In this document: positions 36,543 through 45,693 of the stretch, piece by piece
Position numbering within the stretch: position 1 is the stretch's first letter
Layout: each line of letters begins with the position of its first letter
Assembly: GCA_030913685.1 (NCBI GenBank)
Contig: CP133187.1
Location: 496,001-560,000 of the forward strand
Reading direction: 5' to 3'
DNA: 64,000 nt
DNA from: Oscillospiraceae bacterium MB24-C1
GTDB lineage: Bacteria > Bacillota > Clostridia > Oscillospirales > Ruminococcaceae
Position numbers and translations under genes: made by a program
Notes under the pieces: model-generated
The model's input: the letters and a program-made list of their open reading frames with translations, nothing else
Told to the model about the DNA's origin: nothing
Database searches by the model: none

Positions 36543-37526
36543 TTGAGCCGATACACCGGTCTTTTATGCGAAAGCTGCAAAAAAGCTTTTACCGACGACG
36601 ATGATATTGTCGTCTGCCCCGATTGCGGCGCCCCACACCACAGAAACTGCTATGAGTCACAAGGCCATTGTGAGCTGCAGGATAAGCACAGCGATAAGTT
36701 TGTGTGGCAGGCACATAGGCCTGACGCCGAAAACGAACAGAACCAAGCCCCTTCGAAGATTTGCCCAAACTGCAATGCGGCAAACCCATCGCAAGGGCGA
36801 TATTGTCAGATGTGCGGCTCGCCGCTTGAAAATGCTGGTAACGCCTCGTCATATACTGCAAACGCTCATGGCCAATATAACAACAGCACGCAAGATTATC
36901 GCGCACAGCCTGATTCCGGTTTTAACTATAACAGCAACACCACTTTTGAACACTGGGATATCAACGGTATCAGTTCGCAAGAAATCTCGGCCTATACCGG
37001 CAGCGGGTCTTATTATTTTTTACGGCAATTTAAATTGATTCTGCGCACGCAGTTTAACATGAGCTGGAACTGGAGCGCTCTGATCTTTAACTATTTTTAT
37101 TTCTTTTATCGAAAAATGTACAAGGTCGGTTTTGCGTTACTGGGGTTTTATATAGTCTCGAGTATTCCGACATTGCTTTGCTACTTCGAGCCGACGGATG
37201 CGACAATCTCGATGATGGGTGTCACAATTGCATACAATTCTCATCTGGCCACCAAGCTAGCGCCCCTAATGATGATTTTAGATACTATGCGTCTGTTTTT
37301 AAGAATTTGGTGTACCGTTTTTGCAAATAAACTTTATCTAAAAAATACGTTGCAAAATATCAGAAATTTTAAAAATGAATCCGGCATTTCGGAGGGAACC
37401 CCTGAATATTACAGCGGTCTTTATTATCACGGCAGACCCAATCGCCTTGCAGCCATTTTGATTGGCTTTGGTTTGTTCACCGTTTACAGCGTTTTAATGA
37501 ATTTTTTTACCTGGAGCATGGTTTGA
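36543..37526 (+). CDS. Prokaryotic RING/zinc-ribbon membrane protein, DUF2628-like C-terminus
   Basis: 327 aa from a TTG start with GGAGGG 7 nt upstream; an ATG 15 nt earlier overlaps that site. Residues about 8-45 form a Prok-RING-type cysteine/histidine cluster (CESC...CPDCGAPHHRNC...C). A second zinc ribbon follows (CPNC...CQMCG, about 73-95), then a low-complexity linker and three to four membrane segments from about 180 to 325, resembling DUF2628 proteins. Probably a membrane-anchored protein with cytosolic zinc fingers; function unknown. It precedes galU by about 40 nt, so the two may be co-transcribed. Confidence 0.72.
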   Translation: MSRYTGLLCESCKKAFTDDDDIVVCPDCGAPHHRNCYESQGHCELQDKHSDKFVWQAHRPDAENEQNQAPSKICPNCNAANPSQGRYCQMCGSPLENAGNASSYTANAHGQYNNSTQDYRAQPDSGFNYNSNTTFEHWDINGISSQEISAYTGSGSYYFLRQFKLILRTQFNMSWNWSALIFNYFYFFYRKMYKVGFALLGFYIVSSIPTLLCYFEPTDATISMMGVTIAYNSHLATKLAPLMMILDTMRLFLRIWCTVFANKLYLKNTLQNIRNFKNESGISEGTPEYYSGLYYHGRPNRLAAILIGFGLFTVYSVLMNFFTWSMV

Positions 37527-37568
37527 TGGCAAAACCATTTTACTACTGCAATAAAGTGAGGAATTGAC

Positions 37569-38438
37569 ATGAAAATTACAAAGGCTGTTATTCCCGCCGC
37601 GGGTCTGGGAACCCGCGTACTGCCCGCTTCAAAGGCCATTCCAAAAGAAATGCTGCCCATTGTGGACAAGCCCGCCATCCAGTATATTGTAGAAGAGGCT
37701 GTCGCCGCCGGCATCACTGATATTCTGATTATTACCGGGCGTGGTAAGGGTGCCATTGAAGATCATTTTGACCGTGCACCCGAACTGGAAGATCGGTTGC
37801 TCAAGGGTGGTAAAACCGCACTTTATGATGAGTGTATTAAATCCTCAAACCTTGCTAATATTCAATATGTTCGTCAGAAAGAGACAAAGGGTCTAGGGCA
37901 TGCCGTCCTGTGCGCTAAAAGCTTCGTTGGTAATGACCCGTTTGTCGTGATGTACGGTGACGACGTCATTCTGGGCGAAAAACCTGCCACCGCTGAGCTT
38001 TGCGCCGTTTACGAGGAAACCGGACGCTGTGTGCTGGGCGTGAAAGATGTCCCCTTATCGGAAATGCATAAATATGGTTCAATTAAATTTTCCTATGACG
38101 ATGCACAAAATATGATCGTTTCTGATATGAACGAAAAACCCAAGCCCGGCGAAGCGCTTTCGTCCTACGCCATTTTGGGCCGTGTGGTTCTTACACCTGA
38201 GATTTTCCCGGTGTTAGAGCAGACTGAGCCCGGCGCAGGCGGTGAAATTCAGCTAACCGATGCCATGAAAGTACTGGCGCATCGAGACAGAATGGCCGCG
38301 AAGGCGTATTCTGGCACGCGTTATGACATGGGTAACAAGCTCGGTATTATCGAGGCTACCCTTGCTGCCGGTCTTTCACGCGACGACCTAAAAGATGACC
38401 TAAAAGCGCTGTTGACCAGCATTGTCGCCAAATTTTAA
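37569..38438 (+). CDS. galU: UTP-glucose-1-phosphate uridylyltransferase
   Basis: 289 aa. Makes UDP-glucose from UTP and glucose-1-phosphate for glycolipids and polysaccharides. N-terminal nucleotide-binding signature AAGLGTRVLPASKAIPKEML and VDKPAIQYIVEEA; VMYGDDVILG holds the metal-binding aspartates. AAAGTGAGG precedes the ATG. UDP-glucose could feed the nearby GT4 glycosyltransferase (inference). Confidence 0.96.
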   Translation: MKITKAVIPAAGLGTRVLPASKAIPKEMLPIVDKPAIQYIVEEAVAAGITDILIITGRGKGAIEDHFDRAPELEDRLLKGGKTALYDECIKSSNLANIQYVRQKETKGLGHAVLCAKSFVGNDPFVVMYGDDVILGEKPATAELCAVYEETGRCVLGVKDVPLSEMHKYGSIKFSYDDAQNMIVSDMNEKPKPGEALSSYAILGRVVLTPEIFPVLEQTEPGAGGEIQLTDAMKVLAHRDRMAAKAYSGTRYDMGNKLGIIEATLAAGLSRDDLKDDLKALLTSIVAKF

Positions 38439-38471
38439 TTATTAAAAATTTTGAGCACCTGAAAGTTTTTA

Positions 38472-38500
38472 TTGACAAGCATCACATATGCTGTTATATT
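38472..38500 (+). promoter_or_regulatory. Strong sigma-A promoter of rpsF-ssb-rpsR
   Basis: Consensus TTGACA (38472-38477), exactly 17 nt, TATATT (38495-38500), about 85 nt upstream of the rpsF ATG. Confidence 0.85.
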
Positions 38501-38536
38501 TTATCTGTTATGCTTTAGTCAAAAAGCAGAATCCTT

Positions 38537-38558
38537 GTCTTGCACAGCAGTGTAAGAC
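38537..38558 (+). promoter_or_regulatory. Leader hairpin before rpsF
   Basis: GTCTTGCAC-AGCA-GTGTAAGAC, nine pairs including one wobble, just upstream of the rpsF ribosome-binding site. S6:S18 complexes are known to bind such rpsF leaders and repress the operon; whether this hairpin is that site is not shown by sequence alone. Confidence 0.45.
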
Positions 38559-38584
38559 CTTACGTCCAGAAGGAGGTGTACAAA

Positions 38585-38884
38585 ATGGCAAAGATTACCG
38601 CGAACTATGAGACTGTTGCAATCTTCAACGTTCAGTCCGGCGAGGAGGGTATCGCTGCACTGGTTGAGAAATTCAAGTCTCTGATCAGTGCAAACGGAAC
38701 CATCACCAACGTCGAAGAATGGGGCAAGCGCAGACTTGCATACCCCGTTAACGATGAAACAGAAGGTTACTACCTGTTTGTAGAGTTCAACTGCGCGCCC
38801 GATTTCCCCGCTGAGCTCGATCGTGTCTACAAAATTACCGACGGCGTGTTGCGTTCCCTGATTGTCGTCAAGAGCGAGGACTAA
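38585..38884 (+). CDS. rpsF: 30S ribosomal protein S6
   Basis: 99 aa. The start at 38585 has AGAAGGAGGTG ideally spaced; an upstream in-frame ATG at 38540 lies in the leader hairpin. Conserved EEWGKRRLAYPVNDETEGYY is diagnostic. First gene of rpsF-ssb-rpsR, the standard bacterial order. Confidence 0.98.
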   Translation: MAKITANYETVAIFNVQSGEEGIAALVEKFKSLISANGTITNVEEWGKRRLAYPVNDETEGYYLFVEFNCAPDFPAELDRVYKITDGVLRSLIVVKSED

Positions 38885-38896
38885 GGAGGAACCGCC

Positions 38897-39331
38897 ATGT
38901 ATAACAAGGCAATTTTGATCGGTCGTCTCGTGGCAGATCCCGAGATGCGCACCACCCCGAACGGTGTCAACGTTGCGAGTCTCCGCATTGCGGTAGACCG
39001 CGCTTACACCTCCAAGGGTGCCGAAAAAAAAGCGGATTTCATCAATATTGTTTGCTGGCGTCAGCAGGCCGAATTTGTCAGCCGTTACTTTTCTAAGGGA
39101 AAAGCTATTGGCATTGAGGGCTCTATTCAGACCCGAGACTATACCGACAAAGAAGGAAACAAACGCTACGCCTTTGAAGTTGTTGCCGATCGCGTATTCT
39201 TTGTGGAATCAAAGAACGCTTCAGGTGGTACACCCGCCGCTGCTCCTGCTGTAAACGAGGGTGTTTCTTACGCCAGCGGCTCGGCCGGAGATTTCCAGGT
39301 GGTAGACAACGACGATGATCTCCCGTTTTAA
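38897..39331 (+). CDS. ssb: Single-stranded DNA-binding protein
   Basis: 144 aa. OB-fold start MYNKAILIGRLVADPEMRTTPNGV, variable linker, and the acidic C-terminal tip DNDDDLPF that recruits partner proteins. AAGGAGG precedes the ATG; 12 nt after rpsF. Confidence 0.98.
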   Translation: MYNKAILIGRLVADPEMRTTPNGVNVASLRIAVDRAYTSKGAEKKADFINIVCWRQQAEFVSRYFSKGKAIGIEGSIQTRDYTDKEGNKRYAFEVVADRVFFVESKNASGGTPAAAPAVNEGVSYASGSAGDFQVVDNDDDLPF

Positions 39332-39373
39332 TTGAATGTTCTACAAAACAAGTAGTAAAGGAGTTGAAAAGAT

Positions 39374-39628
39374 ATGGCTTTCGATAGAAGCGACCGCGAT
39401 TCTAGACCGCGCGGCAGAAAAGGCAGAAAGAAAGTTTGTGCTTTTTGCGTAGATAAAATCCATGATATTGATTACAAGGACGTCCCCCGTCTGAGAAGAT
39501 ATCTTTCTGATCGTGGAAAGATTGTTCCCCGCCGTGTAACCGGCACCTGCGCGCGTCATCAGCGCCAGCTGACCATCGCGATTAAGCGCGCAAGACATCT
39601 GGCTTTCCTGCCCTATGTCAGCGACTGA
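39374..39628 (+). CDS. rpsR: 30S ribosomal protein S18
   Basis: 84 aa. The zinc-binding type: CAFC near the N-terminus plus CARH, as in S18 C+ paralogues. Conserved [29 protein letters not shown]. Last gene of its operon, followed by a strong terminator. Confidence 0.98.
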   Translation: MAFDRSDRDSRPRGRKGRKKVCAFCVDKIHDIDYKDVPRLRRYLSDRGKIVPRRVTGTCARHQRQLTIAIKRARHLAFLPYVSD

Positions 39629-39640
39629 TTAATATGTTTA

Positions 39641-39671
39641 AAGCCTGCGGTATTTTACCGCAGGCTTTTTT
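39641..39671 (+). terminator. Intrinsic terminator of the rpsF operon
   Basis: AAGCCTGCGGTA/TACCGCAGGCTT stem followed by TTTTT. Also positioned to end the convergent folC transcript. Confidence 0.92.
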
Positions 39672-39718
39672 GTCGTTATTTTAAATATTTTATAGACTAA
39701 CATAGCGCATGAAACAAT

Positions 39719-40993
39719 TTAACCATTAAAACCAAAACAGGCTCTGATCTCTCCCACCGAATAAAGCGAGCCATAGGCGCAAATCACGTCCAAAGGCTTG
39801 GACTGCGCCAGAATTTTGGCAACACCCTCCGCGATCGTTGTGCAGGGTTCTGCCGTGACGCCATAGTCCCGCTGTAACAGTTTCGAAAGTTCCTGTGCCG
39901 CCATGGCACGCGGACTGGGCGGCGTAATAGTGACAATATGCTTCGCTATCGACAGCGCCGGCTCAATAATGCCGCGATAATTCTTATCGGTCAACACACC
40001 GAGCAAAAAGCATATTTTTTGGTTGGGAAATAGCTCACGCAATGTCGCTTCGACTGCGCCGGCGCACTGCGGATTATGCCCGCCATCCACAAAAAAGTCG
40101 GGTGATCTTTGCAGCAGCTCAAATCGGCCCGGCCAGCGGGTATTTTTGAGTCCCTCGCCCACCGCCTGTTGGGATACAGCAAAGCCTTTTTGCCGCAAAA
40201 CTTGAATAATGGATAGTACAGTGGATACATTTTGCAGCTGATGCGCCCCTAATAGCGGCAGATGATAGATTTCATCCCCGCGGTATAGTAGCTGTTGACC
40301 ATCCGACCCCTGGGACAACCGATGGACACAACTTTTTTCCGCCACAAAAAGCGGCACTTGCCGTTCGCGGCATATATCGGCAATCACACCGATAATATTC
40401 TCCGGCTGGTCGCTGATGACCGCCGTCGTCCCGGGTTTGATGATGCCCGCTTTTTCCGCTGCAATTTTCTCGACGGTATCGCCCAAAATCGCGGTGTGTT
40501 CCAACCCGATGGCTGTTATGGCTGCCACCAGTGGCGACTTAATAATATTGGTCGCGTCCATTCTGCCGCCAAGGCCAACCTCCAGCACCACAATATCACA
40601 ATGCCGTTCAGCGAAATAGGTGAACGTAATTGCGCTCACCAGCTCAAATTCTGTGGGACGCTCCTGCATTTTCTTTGCACACGCCAGAACTTTTTCAGTC
40701 ACGACAACCAGGTCATCGTCCGGAATCGAAGCCCCGTTAATTCTGATACGCTCGTTAAACCGGGTAATGTAGGGTGACGTACACAAACCTGTTACATAAC
40801 CCGCCTGCTGTAAAACGGAAGCAGTCATGGCAGCAACAGAACCCTTGCCGTTACTGCCCGCAATGTGTACAAAATTAAGCGTATCTTGTGGGTTGCCTAA
40901 AAGCTGCATTAGCTCGCCTATCCGTTTTAAACCTGGAATACTTTTTTCCCAAGGCGTTTGGTGTATAGCCGCCAGTGCTTGTTCATAGGTCAT
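39719..40993 (-). CDS. folC: Folylpolyglutamate/dihydrofolate synthase FolC
   Basis: 424 aa, Mur-ligase family. Adds glutamate to dihydropteroate and folates. ATP-binding loop HIAGSNGKGSVAAM, the LCTSPYITRFNERIRI substrate loop, and the Mur-type C-terminal domain with DGGHNPQC. The start at 40991-40993 has GGAG 9 nt upstream; an ATG 15 nt earlier overlaps that element. Follows the pseudokinase gene in the same direction. Confidence 0.94.
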   Translation of the reverse strand: MTYEQALAAIHQTPWEKSIPGLKRIGELMQLLGNPQDTLNFVHIAGSNGKGSVAAMTASVLQQAGYVTGLCTSPYITRFNERIRINGASIPDDDLVVVTEKVLACAKKMQERPTEFELVSAITFTYFAERHCDIVVLEVGLGGRMDATNIIKSPLVAAITAIGLEHTAILGDTVEKIAAEKAGIIKPGTTAVISDQPENIIGVIADICRERQVPLFVAEKSCVHRLSQGSDGQQLLYRGDEIYHLPLLGAHQLQNVSTVLSIIQVLRQKGFAVSQQAVGEGLKNTRWPGRFELLQRSPDFFVDGGHNPQCAGAVEATLRELFPNQKICFLLGVLTDKNYRGIIEPALSIAKHIVTITPPSPRAMAAQELSKLLQRDYGVTAEPCTTIAEGVAKILAQSKPLDVICAYGSLYSVGEIRACFGFNG

Positions 40994-41082
40994 TTGCACG
41001 CACTCCATCCATTGTCAGCCTAAAGCAGTCATTAATGTTGAAACTAATCTCATAAGCAAAGATAATCCACTGCGGTATCCGC

Positions 41083-42732
41083 TTAATCCTCATCGTCGGT
41101 CGAACTGCCGGAAGTCCGGCTGTTCGGTGGCCAGTAAGTTTCAGTCCGAGGCGGCACCGAGTATACATACTCCTCGTCCCAAGAAGAAGACGACTCCTCT
41201 TCTTCTGGCTGCTCCACAACCTGCGCCACGTAAATAATAACAGTATCGGTATTGCGGTATACAATGTTGCCCGCAGGAATACTTGTATTGAGTACTGTAC
41301 CGTCTTCGGCGTCCTGATGCTCTTCATCCGGCTCAATGAGCTCGACGGTGTAGCTGATTTCCGAATGATTAAGCTCCACAGTGGCCTCGGCCAGTGTTTT
41401 GCCCTGTACATTCGGCATTGGAATCAGTTCACTGCCTTTGCTAACCCAAAGATAAATCTGCGCCGAATCACCCGGATCTTCGCCCGATTTGGGCTGTTGG
41501 GCAACAATGGCCCCAGCTGGCTGGCTTTCAGAGAATATCCGCTCTATTTGGAAGGTAAACAGCCGCTGATACAATGGGTCTAGCAATACCTTTTGCACAT
41601 CTGTTCCCACAAGGTTGGGCACAACAATTTCAGTCTGTGAAGGCTCTAAATCCTCCTGTGACGGCTCTTCTTCCGCGGGCTGGGAACTAGAGGCCAACGG
41701 TTGAAAATAGGTATCAACCAGACGATAAGCCAGTGCCAGCGAGAATATTGCCACCAATGAAATAAGCGCCAGTGCCAGTAAAAGCGGACGGACATTGCTA
41801 CCCCTCGGGGCCGGTACCATCAATTCATCGGTACGCTTTTGTATTGGCAACGGTAGTTGATAGGTCATCGTACCCTGACCAGGTGCGACCAACAGTGCGC
41901 ACCAGAATTCCTCAACCGTGCGATAACGGCTGCGTAAATCGACGGTCAGCGCCTGCACCAGCGCGTCGGAAACGTTTTGGGGTATCTCCGGCACCAGGTC
42001 AATCGGCACCGCCAGCGCGCGGCCTTTGCCACGCTGCCGCCATTCGACAGGCGTAATACCAGTCAGGGCGCGATAGCAAACCGAGGCCAGGGAATAAACG
42101 TCGCTCCAACTGCCCTGCCAGCTGTTTGAAGAATACTGCTCCGGTGCGCTGTAACCAAAATATAGCGTAGAATCAATCTCACTTTCAGCGGTGCGGGCCG
42201 CCGGAATGCAAAAACCTGATAATATTAACGCACCATCAGCATTCACTAACAATGTCTCGGGCGAGATGCCCCGGTGATAAACACCGTCGGCATGTAGGCG
42301 CCCAAGCAGCTTAATAATCGGCGTTATCATAAATTTAAGCTGGTTCCAACTTAGGGCATGCCCGCGACGTGCCATATAATCATCAAAAGTCTCGTTCTCG
42401 GAATATTTCTCGATGGCGTATACCGTATTATTACGCCAGATGATCTCGATTGGACGCAGGATCGGAAAATCGCTGGGTAACTGCATCAGGTAGTTACAAA
42501 GCTCTTCATAATCTGAAGAAAGCGATTTATATTGAACCTCGCAGCTCGGCAGTACTTCAGCTCTGCCAGCAGCGTCACGCTGCATAATCGTTTCGGCAAA
42601 AAACTCTTTAATCGTAACCAGCTGACCAGAAACGATATCCCGCCCAAGGTAGATTATCGTTTCGCCGCAGGTTGAAACTTGCCGCGTGATTTCATAACGT
42701 TCGTCCAACTTGCGCCTAATCGTCTGCTCCAT
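41083..42732 (-). CDS. PASTA-domain membrane pseudokinase
   Basis: 549 aa with the layout of PASTA Ser/Thr kinases: N-terminal kinase fold (about 10-270), one membrane segment (about 316-338), then two PASTA-like domains outside (about 369-435 and 437-505) and a Ser/Glu-rich tail. The ATP-lysine (VTIKEF, K42) and the APE and DVYSLA blocks remain. The catalytic HRD is HRG (G155 for Asp) and the metal-binding DFG is SGF (172-174), so it should not catalyse phosphotransfer. PASTA domains bind muropeptides, so a sensing or scaffold role is likely (inference). Confidence 0.85.
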   Translation of the reverse strand: MEQTIRRKLDERYEITRQVSTCGETIIYLGRDIVSGQLVTIKEFFAETIMQRDAAGRAEVLPSCEVQYKSLSSDYEELCNYLMQLPSDFPILRPIEIIWRNNTVYAIEKYSENETFDDYMARRGHALSWNQLKFMITPIIKLLGRLHADGVYHRGISPETLLVNADGALILSGFCIPAARTAESEIDSTLYFGYSAPEQYSSNSWQGSWSDVYSLASVCYRALTGITPVEWRQRGKGRALAVPIDLVPEIPQNVSDALVQALTVDLRSRYRTVEEFWCALLVAPGQGTMTYQLPLPIQKRTDELMVPAPRGSNVRPLLLALALISLVAIFSLALAYRLVDTYFQPLASSSQPAEEEPSQEDLEPSQTEIVVPNLVGTDVQKVLLDPLYQRLFTFQIERIFSESQPAGAIVAQQPKSGEDPGDSAQIYLWVSKGSELIPMPNVQGKTLAEATVELNHSEISYTVELIEPDEEHQDAEDGTVLNTSIPAGNIVYRNTDTVIIYVAQVVEQPEEEESSSSWDEEYVYSVPPRTETYWPPNSRTSGSSTDDED

Positions 42733-42927
42733 CGCTTTGCCTCCCCTCTTATACTGTTCTGTAAAAAGGCAGACAAAATTTACGAAGAATTTGCCCCAAA
42801 GTCCAATGACAAAACGTAGTGGGACAAAAAATCAACCGTAAAGATGTCCGCTTTTGGCAGGATAAAACATATTAAAACACTTTGATTATCATACACGTTT
42901 TTGGGCTTTCTTGCAACTGTGAGAGAC

Positions 42928-42962
42928 AGAAAACAGCGCCGCTAGTAGCAGCGCTGTTTTCT
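42928..42962. terminator. Terminator downstream of mazF
   Basis: Perfect 12-bp stem AGAAAACAGCGC/GCGCTGTTTTCT with an 11-nt loop; on the minus strand the stem ends in TTTTCT. It lies between mazF and the pseudokinase gene. Confidence 0.65.
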
Positions 42963-43000
42963 CTGAGCATTTGTAAATATCCAAGGGGCAGTGTATGTAG

Positions 43001-43354
43001 CTACCCCTGAACACCGAGGCCAAAGCTAACCTGTAAAGCATGATTAATCTGGTTCATAGAATTGTCATCCAACCTTCCCATACGTTCTTTTAATCTTCTC
43101 TTATCAATAGTTCGAATCTGTTCCAATAACACAATCGAGTCGCGTGAAAGCCCGCAAGACTGTGAAGATAGCTCGATATGGGTCGGTAGCTTCGATTTGT
43201 CCTTTTGGCTGGTGATAGCCGCTGCGATGACGGTGGGACTGTACCGGTTCCCTACATCGTTTTGAACGATGAGCACCGGCCTGACACCGCCTTGCTCAGA
43301 GCCGATCACAGGACTTAGATCGGCGTAAAAAATATCTCCGCGTTTTACCGTCAT
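43001..43354 (-). CDS. MazF/PemK-type endoribonuclease toxin
   Basis: 117 aa. Starts KRGDIFYADLSPVIGSEQGGVRPVLIVQND, diagnostic for the MazF/NdoA family, which cleaves mRNA at short specific sites. Three closely spaced starts exist (43354, 43360 and a GTG at 43363); GGAG is 10 nt from the first. No mazE/ndoAI-type antitoxin frame is visible in the 250 bp upstream, where the antitoxin normally sits. In Clostridia and Bacilli an orphan-looking mazF next to alr is common, but alr is not here. Confidence 0.92.
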   Translation of the reverse strand: MTVKRGDIFYADLSPVIGSEQGGVRPVLIVQNDVGNRYSPTVIAAAITSQKDKSKLPTHIELSSQSCGLSRDSIVLLEQIRTIDKRRLKERMGRLDDNSMNQINHALQVSFGLGVQG

Positions 43355-43613
43355 GGTCATCACACTCCGTCCGATGTTTTGCAGTAATATTCTGACCGAC
43401 GGCGTTAAGTTTTAATCAGATATACCACAATTATCATCAGGCAATATTCACCTGTTACATTCTATGCACAGGTTTGGGGTATTGCGCCCCCTCATACTAA
43501 GGTTTGATTAAGATAAAAAATGAGGATGTTTTTGGAGTATCAGAAAGGGCTACAAGTCGATTGTCGCCCCGTCAATTAAAGATTCTTAGCTGGAAAACAC
43601 TATCTCAAACCAG

Positions 43614-44105
43614 TTAATTTAAAAATGCAAAGTCTGAAAAGTTGATATAGCCGCGTTCCAGCGTCAAATCAATAAAAGTTCCGTCGCTTTTATTGCAGCG
43701 CAAGATCGCTGTGCCCGCTTTTAAAATCAAATCCTCGCCATTGGCTGAAGCTTCTGCGTGTGGCAGCATGATAAACGCCTGCTCCAATGATGATAACAGA
43801 GAACCTGAAAGTAACGACTCCTTAGGTGCAGTAAATGACAGTTCACCTTGCTCAACGCCATAGCCCCCATCGCCGTAATAAAATATCAGCGGCTCAGTAA
43901 GCGTTTCACTGTTAATTGTTACGGTGAGGATGCCATCATTCCCCTTCCTAATAAAGCCTCGGTAGTCTTCATCACACCATTTAACCGAAATATTGGATTC
44001 AAAAGCCCGGTTTAAAAGCTTTTCCGGCCGCTCGGCCCGGATACCGCAGGCTGTTAGCAGCAACACCGCACACCCTATGTAAAAAAAACACGCCATCTTC
44101 TTCAT
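43614..44105 (-). CDS. Small lipoprotein of unknown function
   Basis: 163 aa: MKKMACFF signal peptide with lipobox LLTAC (C20), then a beta-rich acidic domain that I do not recognise. AGGAGG lies 6 nt upstream of the chosen ATG; a 45-codon extension of the frame has no support. Stands alone upstream of and opposite to pheST. Confidence 0.7.
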   Translation of the reverse strand: MKKMACFFYIGCAVLLLTACGIRAERPEKLLNRAFESNISVKWCDEDYRGFIRKGNDGILTVTINSETLTEPLIFYYGDGGYGVEQGELSFTAPKESLLSGSLLSSLEQAFIMLPHAEASANGEDLILKAGTAILRCNKSDGTFIDLTLERGYINFSDFAFLN

Positions 44106-44301
44106 AGTAACCCCTCCTACTGACAATGATATTATAACTTTAAGCATATCATCCCCAATAATGATGCTATCCATTAAAAAGCAAACAAAATATTGTAAAG
44201 TAAATCCTATCGCATGGCCAAGGGCGGGTACGGTTGTCATTCACCGATCTCGATGCACCTAAAATATTTGAAATATCAATCAAAAGAAATGCCCAAAGGC
44301 C

Positions 44302-44330
44302 TTGCAACCTGCAGAAACCTATGATAAACT
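44302..44330 (+). promoter_or_regulatory. Promoter of the pheS T-box transcript
   Basis: TTGCAA (44302-44307), 17 nt, TAAACT (44325-44330), just upstream of the T-box leader. Confidence 0.65.
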
Positions 44331-44334
44331 AATT

Positions 44335-44610
44335 TAATAAATAGTAATAACGCGTTGACGGAGAAAGTATGTCCGCTATAAGTGCCCCAGAGAGATCGGT
44401 TCACCGGCTGAAAGACCGATTGCGCAAAGGCTGACTGAAGTTCCCTCCCGAGCGGCACTGCTGAAGTTTTGATAGTAGGTGGTGACGGGTTTACCCCACG
44501 TTATCGGGGGACAAAGTGTTCGTCGAGTTTACGGCGAAAAACCGGGTGGTACCGCGGAAGCAGATTTTCTAATCCTTTCGTCCCTTTTTTGGGGACGGGA
44601 GGATTTTTCT
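44335..44610 (+). promoter_or_regulatory. T-box leader (phenylalanine) of pheST
   Basis: It contains a long Stem I region with a plausible UUC specifier at 44441-44443 (GAAGTTCCC), the invariant T-box core GGGTGGTACCGCGG at 44544-44557 (TGGT pairs with uncharged tRNA 3' end), and a terminator hairpin AATCCT..CGTCCC/GGGACG..AGGATT with a T-run at about 44570-44606. Uncharged tRNA-Phe should stabilise the antiterminator and switch pheST on. Confidence 0.93.
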
Positions 44611-44656
44611 TTTCCCGCAGACAAGAATCGGTAATAATAATTTATGAGGTGATCGT

Positions 44657-45676
44657 ATGAACGAAGCAATCAGTCGCATCATCACGCAGGCGGAACAGGA
44701 ATTGCTAAACGCCGAAAGCCTGCCTACCCTTGACGCGGTTCGTGTCAAATATTTGGGCAAAAAGGGCGAACTGACCGCCATTTTGAAGGGCATGGGCGCA
44801 CTGACCCCCGAGGAGCGCAAGGAGGTCGGTCAAGCCGCCAATGACGCACGTACAGTCATTGAAGCAGCGTTGGGCAAAAAGCTAGCCGAACTCAAGGATG
44901 CGCAACTCAATGCAAAGCTAGCGGGTGAAGTCATTGACGTAACCATGCCAGGCAGCCACGCACCGTTGGGCAAGCGCCACCCCCTGAATCTCGTACTGGA
45001 TGAGATCAAGGAGATCTTTCTCGGCATGGGCTTTGACGTAGTCGAAGGCCCCGAAGTAGAGACCGACTATTATAACTTTGAGGCACTTAACATCCCCAAG
45101 GAACACCCTGCGCGCGACACGCAGGACACGTTTTATATCTCCGACGAGGTTGTACTCCGAACCCAGACCTCGCCCGTGCAGATCCGCACGATGGAGCAGC
45201 GCAAACCGCCGATACGCATTATTGCGCCCGGTAAGGTTTACCGCTCCGACGCGGTAGACGCCACCCATTCCCCGCTGTTTCATCAGATTGAGGGCATGGT
45301 CATCGACAAGAACATTACGATGTCCGACTTAAAGGGTACGCTAGACACCTTTGCAAAGCGCCTGTACGGCGAGGATACCGTCACGCGTTTTCGTCCGCAT
45401 CACTTCCCTTTCACCGAACCCTCGGCTGAAATGGACATCATGTGCTTTAACTGCCACGGTGAGGGCTGCCGTCTTTGCAAGGGCGAAGGCTGGATTGAGC
45501 TGCTCGGCTGCGGTATGATACACCCCAAGGTGCTGCAAAACGGCGGCATTGACCCCGAGGAATACAGCGGCTTTGCGCTGGGCATGGGATTAGATCGCGT
45601 GACAATGAGACGCTATAACATCGACGACCTGCGGCTTCTTTTTGAGAATGACCTGCGGTTCCTCGGCCAGTTTTAA
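44657..45676 (+). CDS. pheS: Phenylalanine-tRNA ligase alpha subunit
   Basis: 339 aa, class II synthetase. N-terminal coiled coil, then motif 2 ([23 protein letters not shown]) and motif 3 ([16 protein letters not shown]). Controlled by the T-box leader. AGGTGATCGT precedes the ATG. Includes a CxxC...CxxC zinc-like element ([12 protein letters not shown]), seen in some Firmicute PheS proteins. Confidence 0.98.
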   Translation: MNEAISRIITQAEQELLNAESLPTLDAVRVKYLGKKGELTAILKGMGALTPEERKEVGQAANDARTVIEAALGKKLAELKDAQLNAKLAGEVIDVTMPGSHAPLGKRHPLNLVLDEIKEIFLGMGFDVVEGPEVETDYYNFEALNIPKEHPARDTQDTFYISDEVVLRTQTSPVQIRTMEQRKPPIRIIAPGKVYRSDAVDATHSPLFHQIEGMVIDKNITMSDLKGTLDTFAKRLYGEDTVTRFRPHHFPFTEPSAEMDIMCFNCHGEGCRLCKGEGWIELLGCGMIHPKVLQNGGIDPEEYSGFALGMGLDRVTMRRYNIDDLRLLFENDLRFLGQF

Positions 45677-45693
45677 GGGAGGCGAAATAAAGA

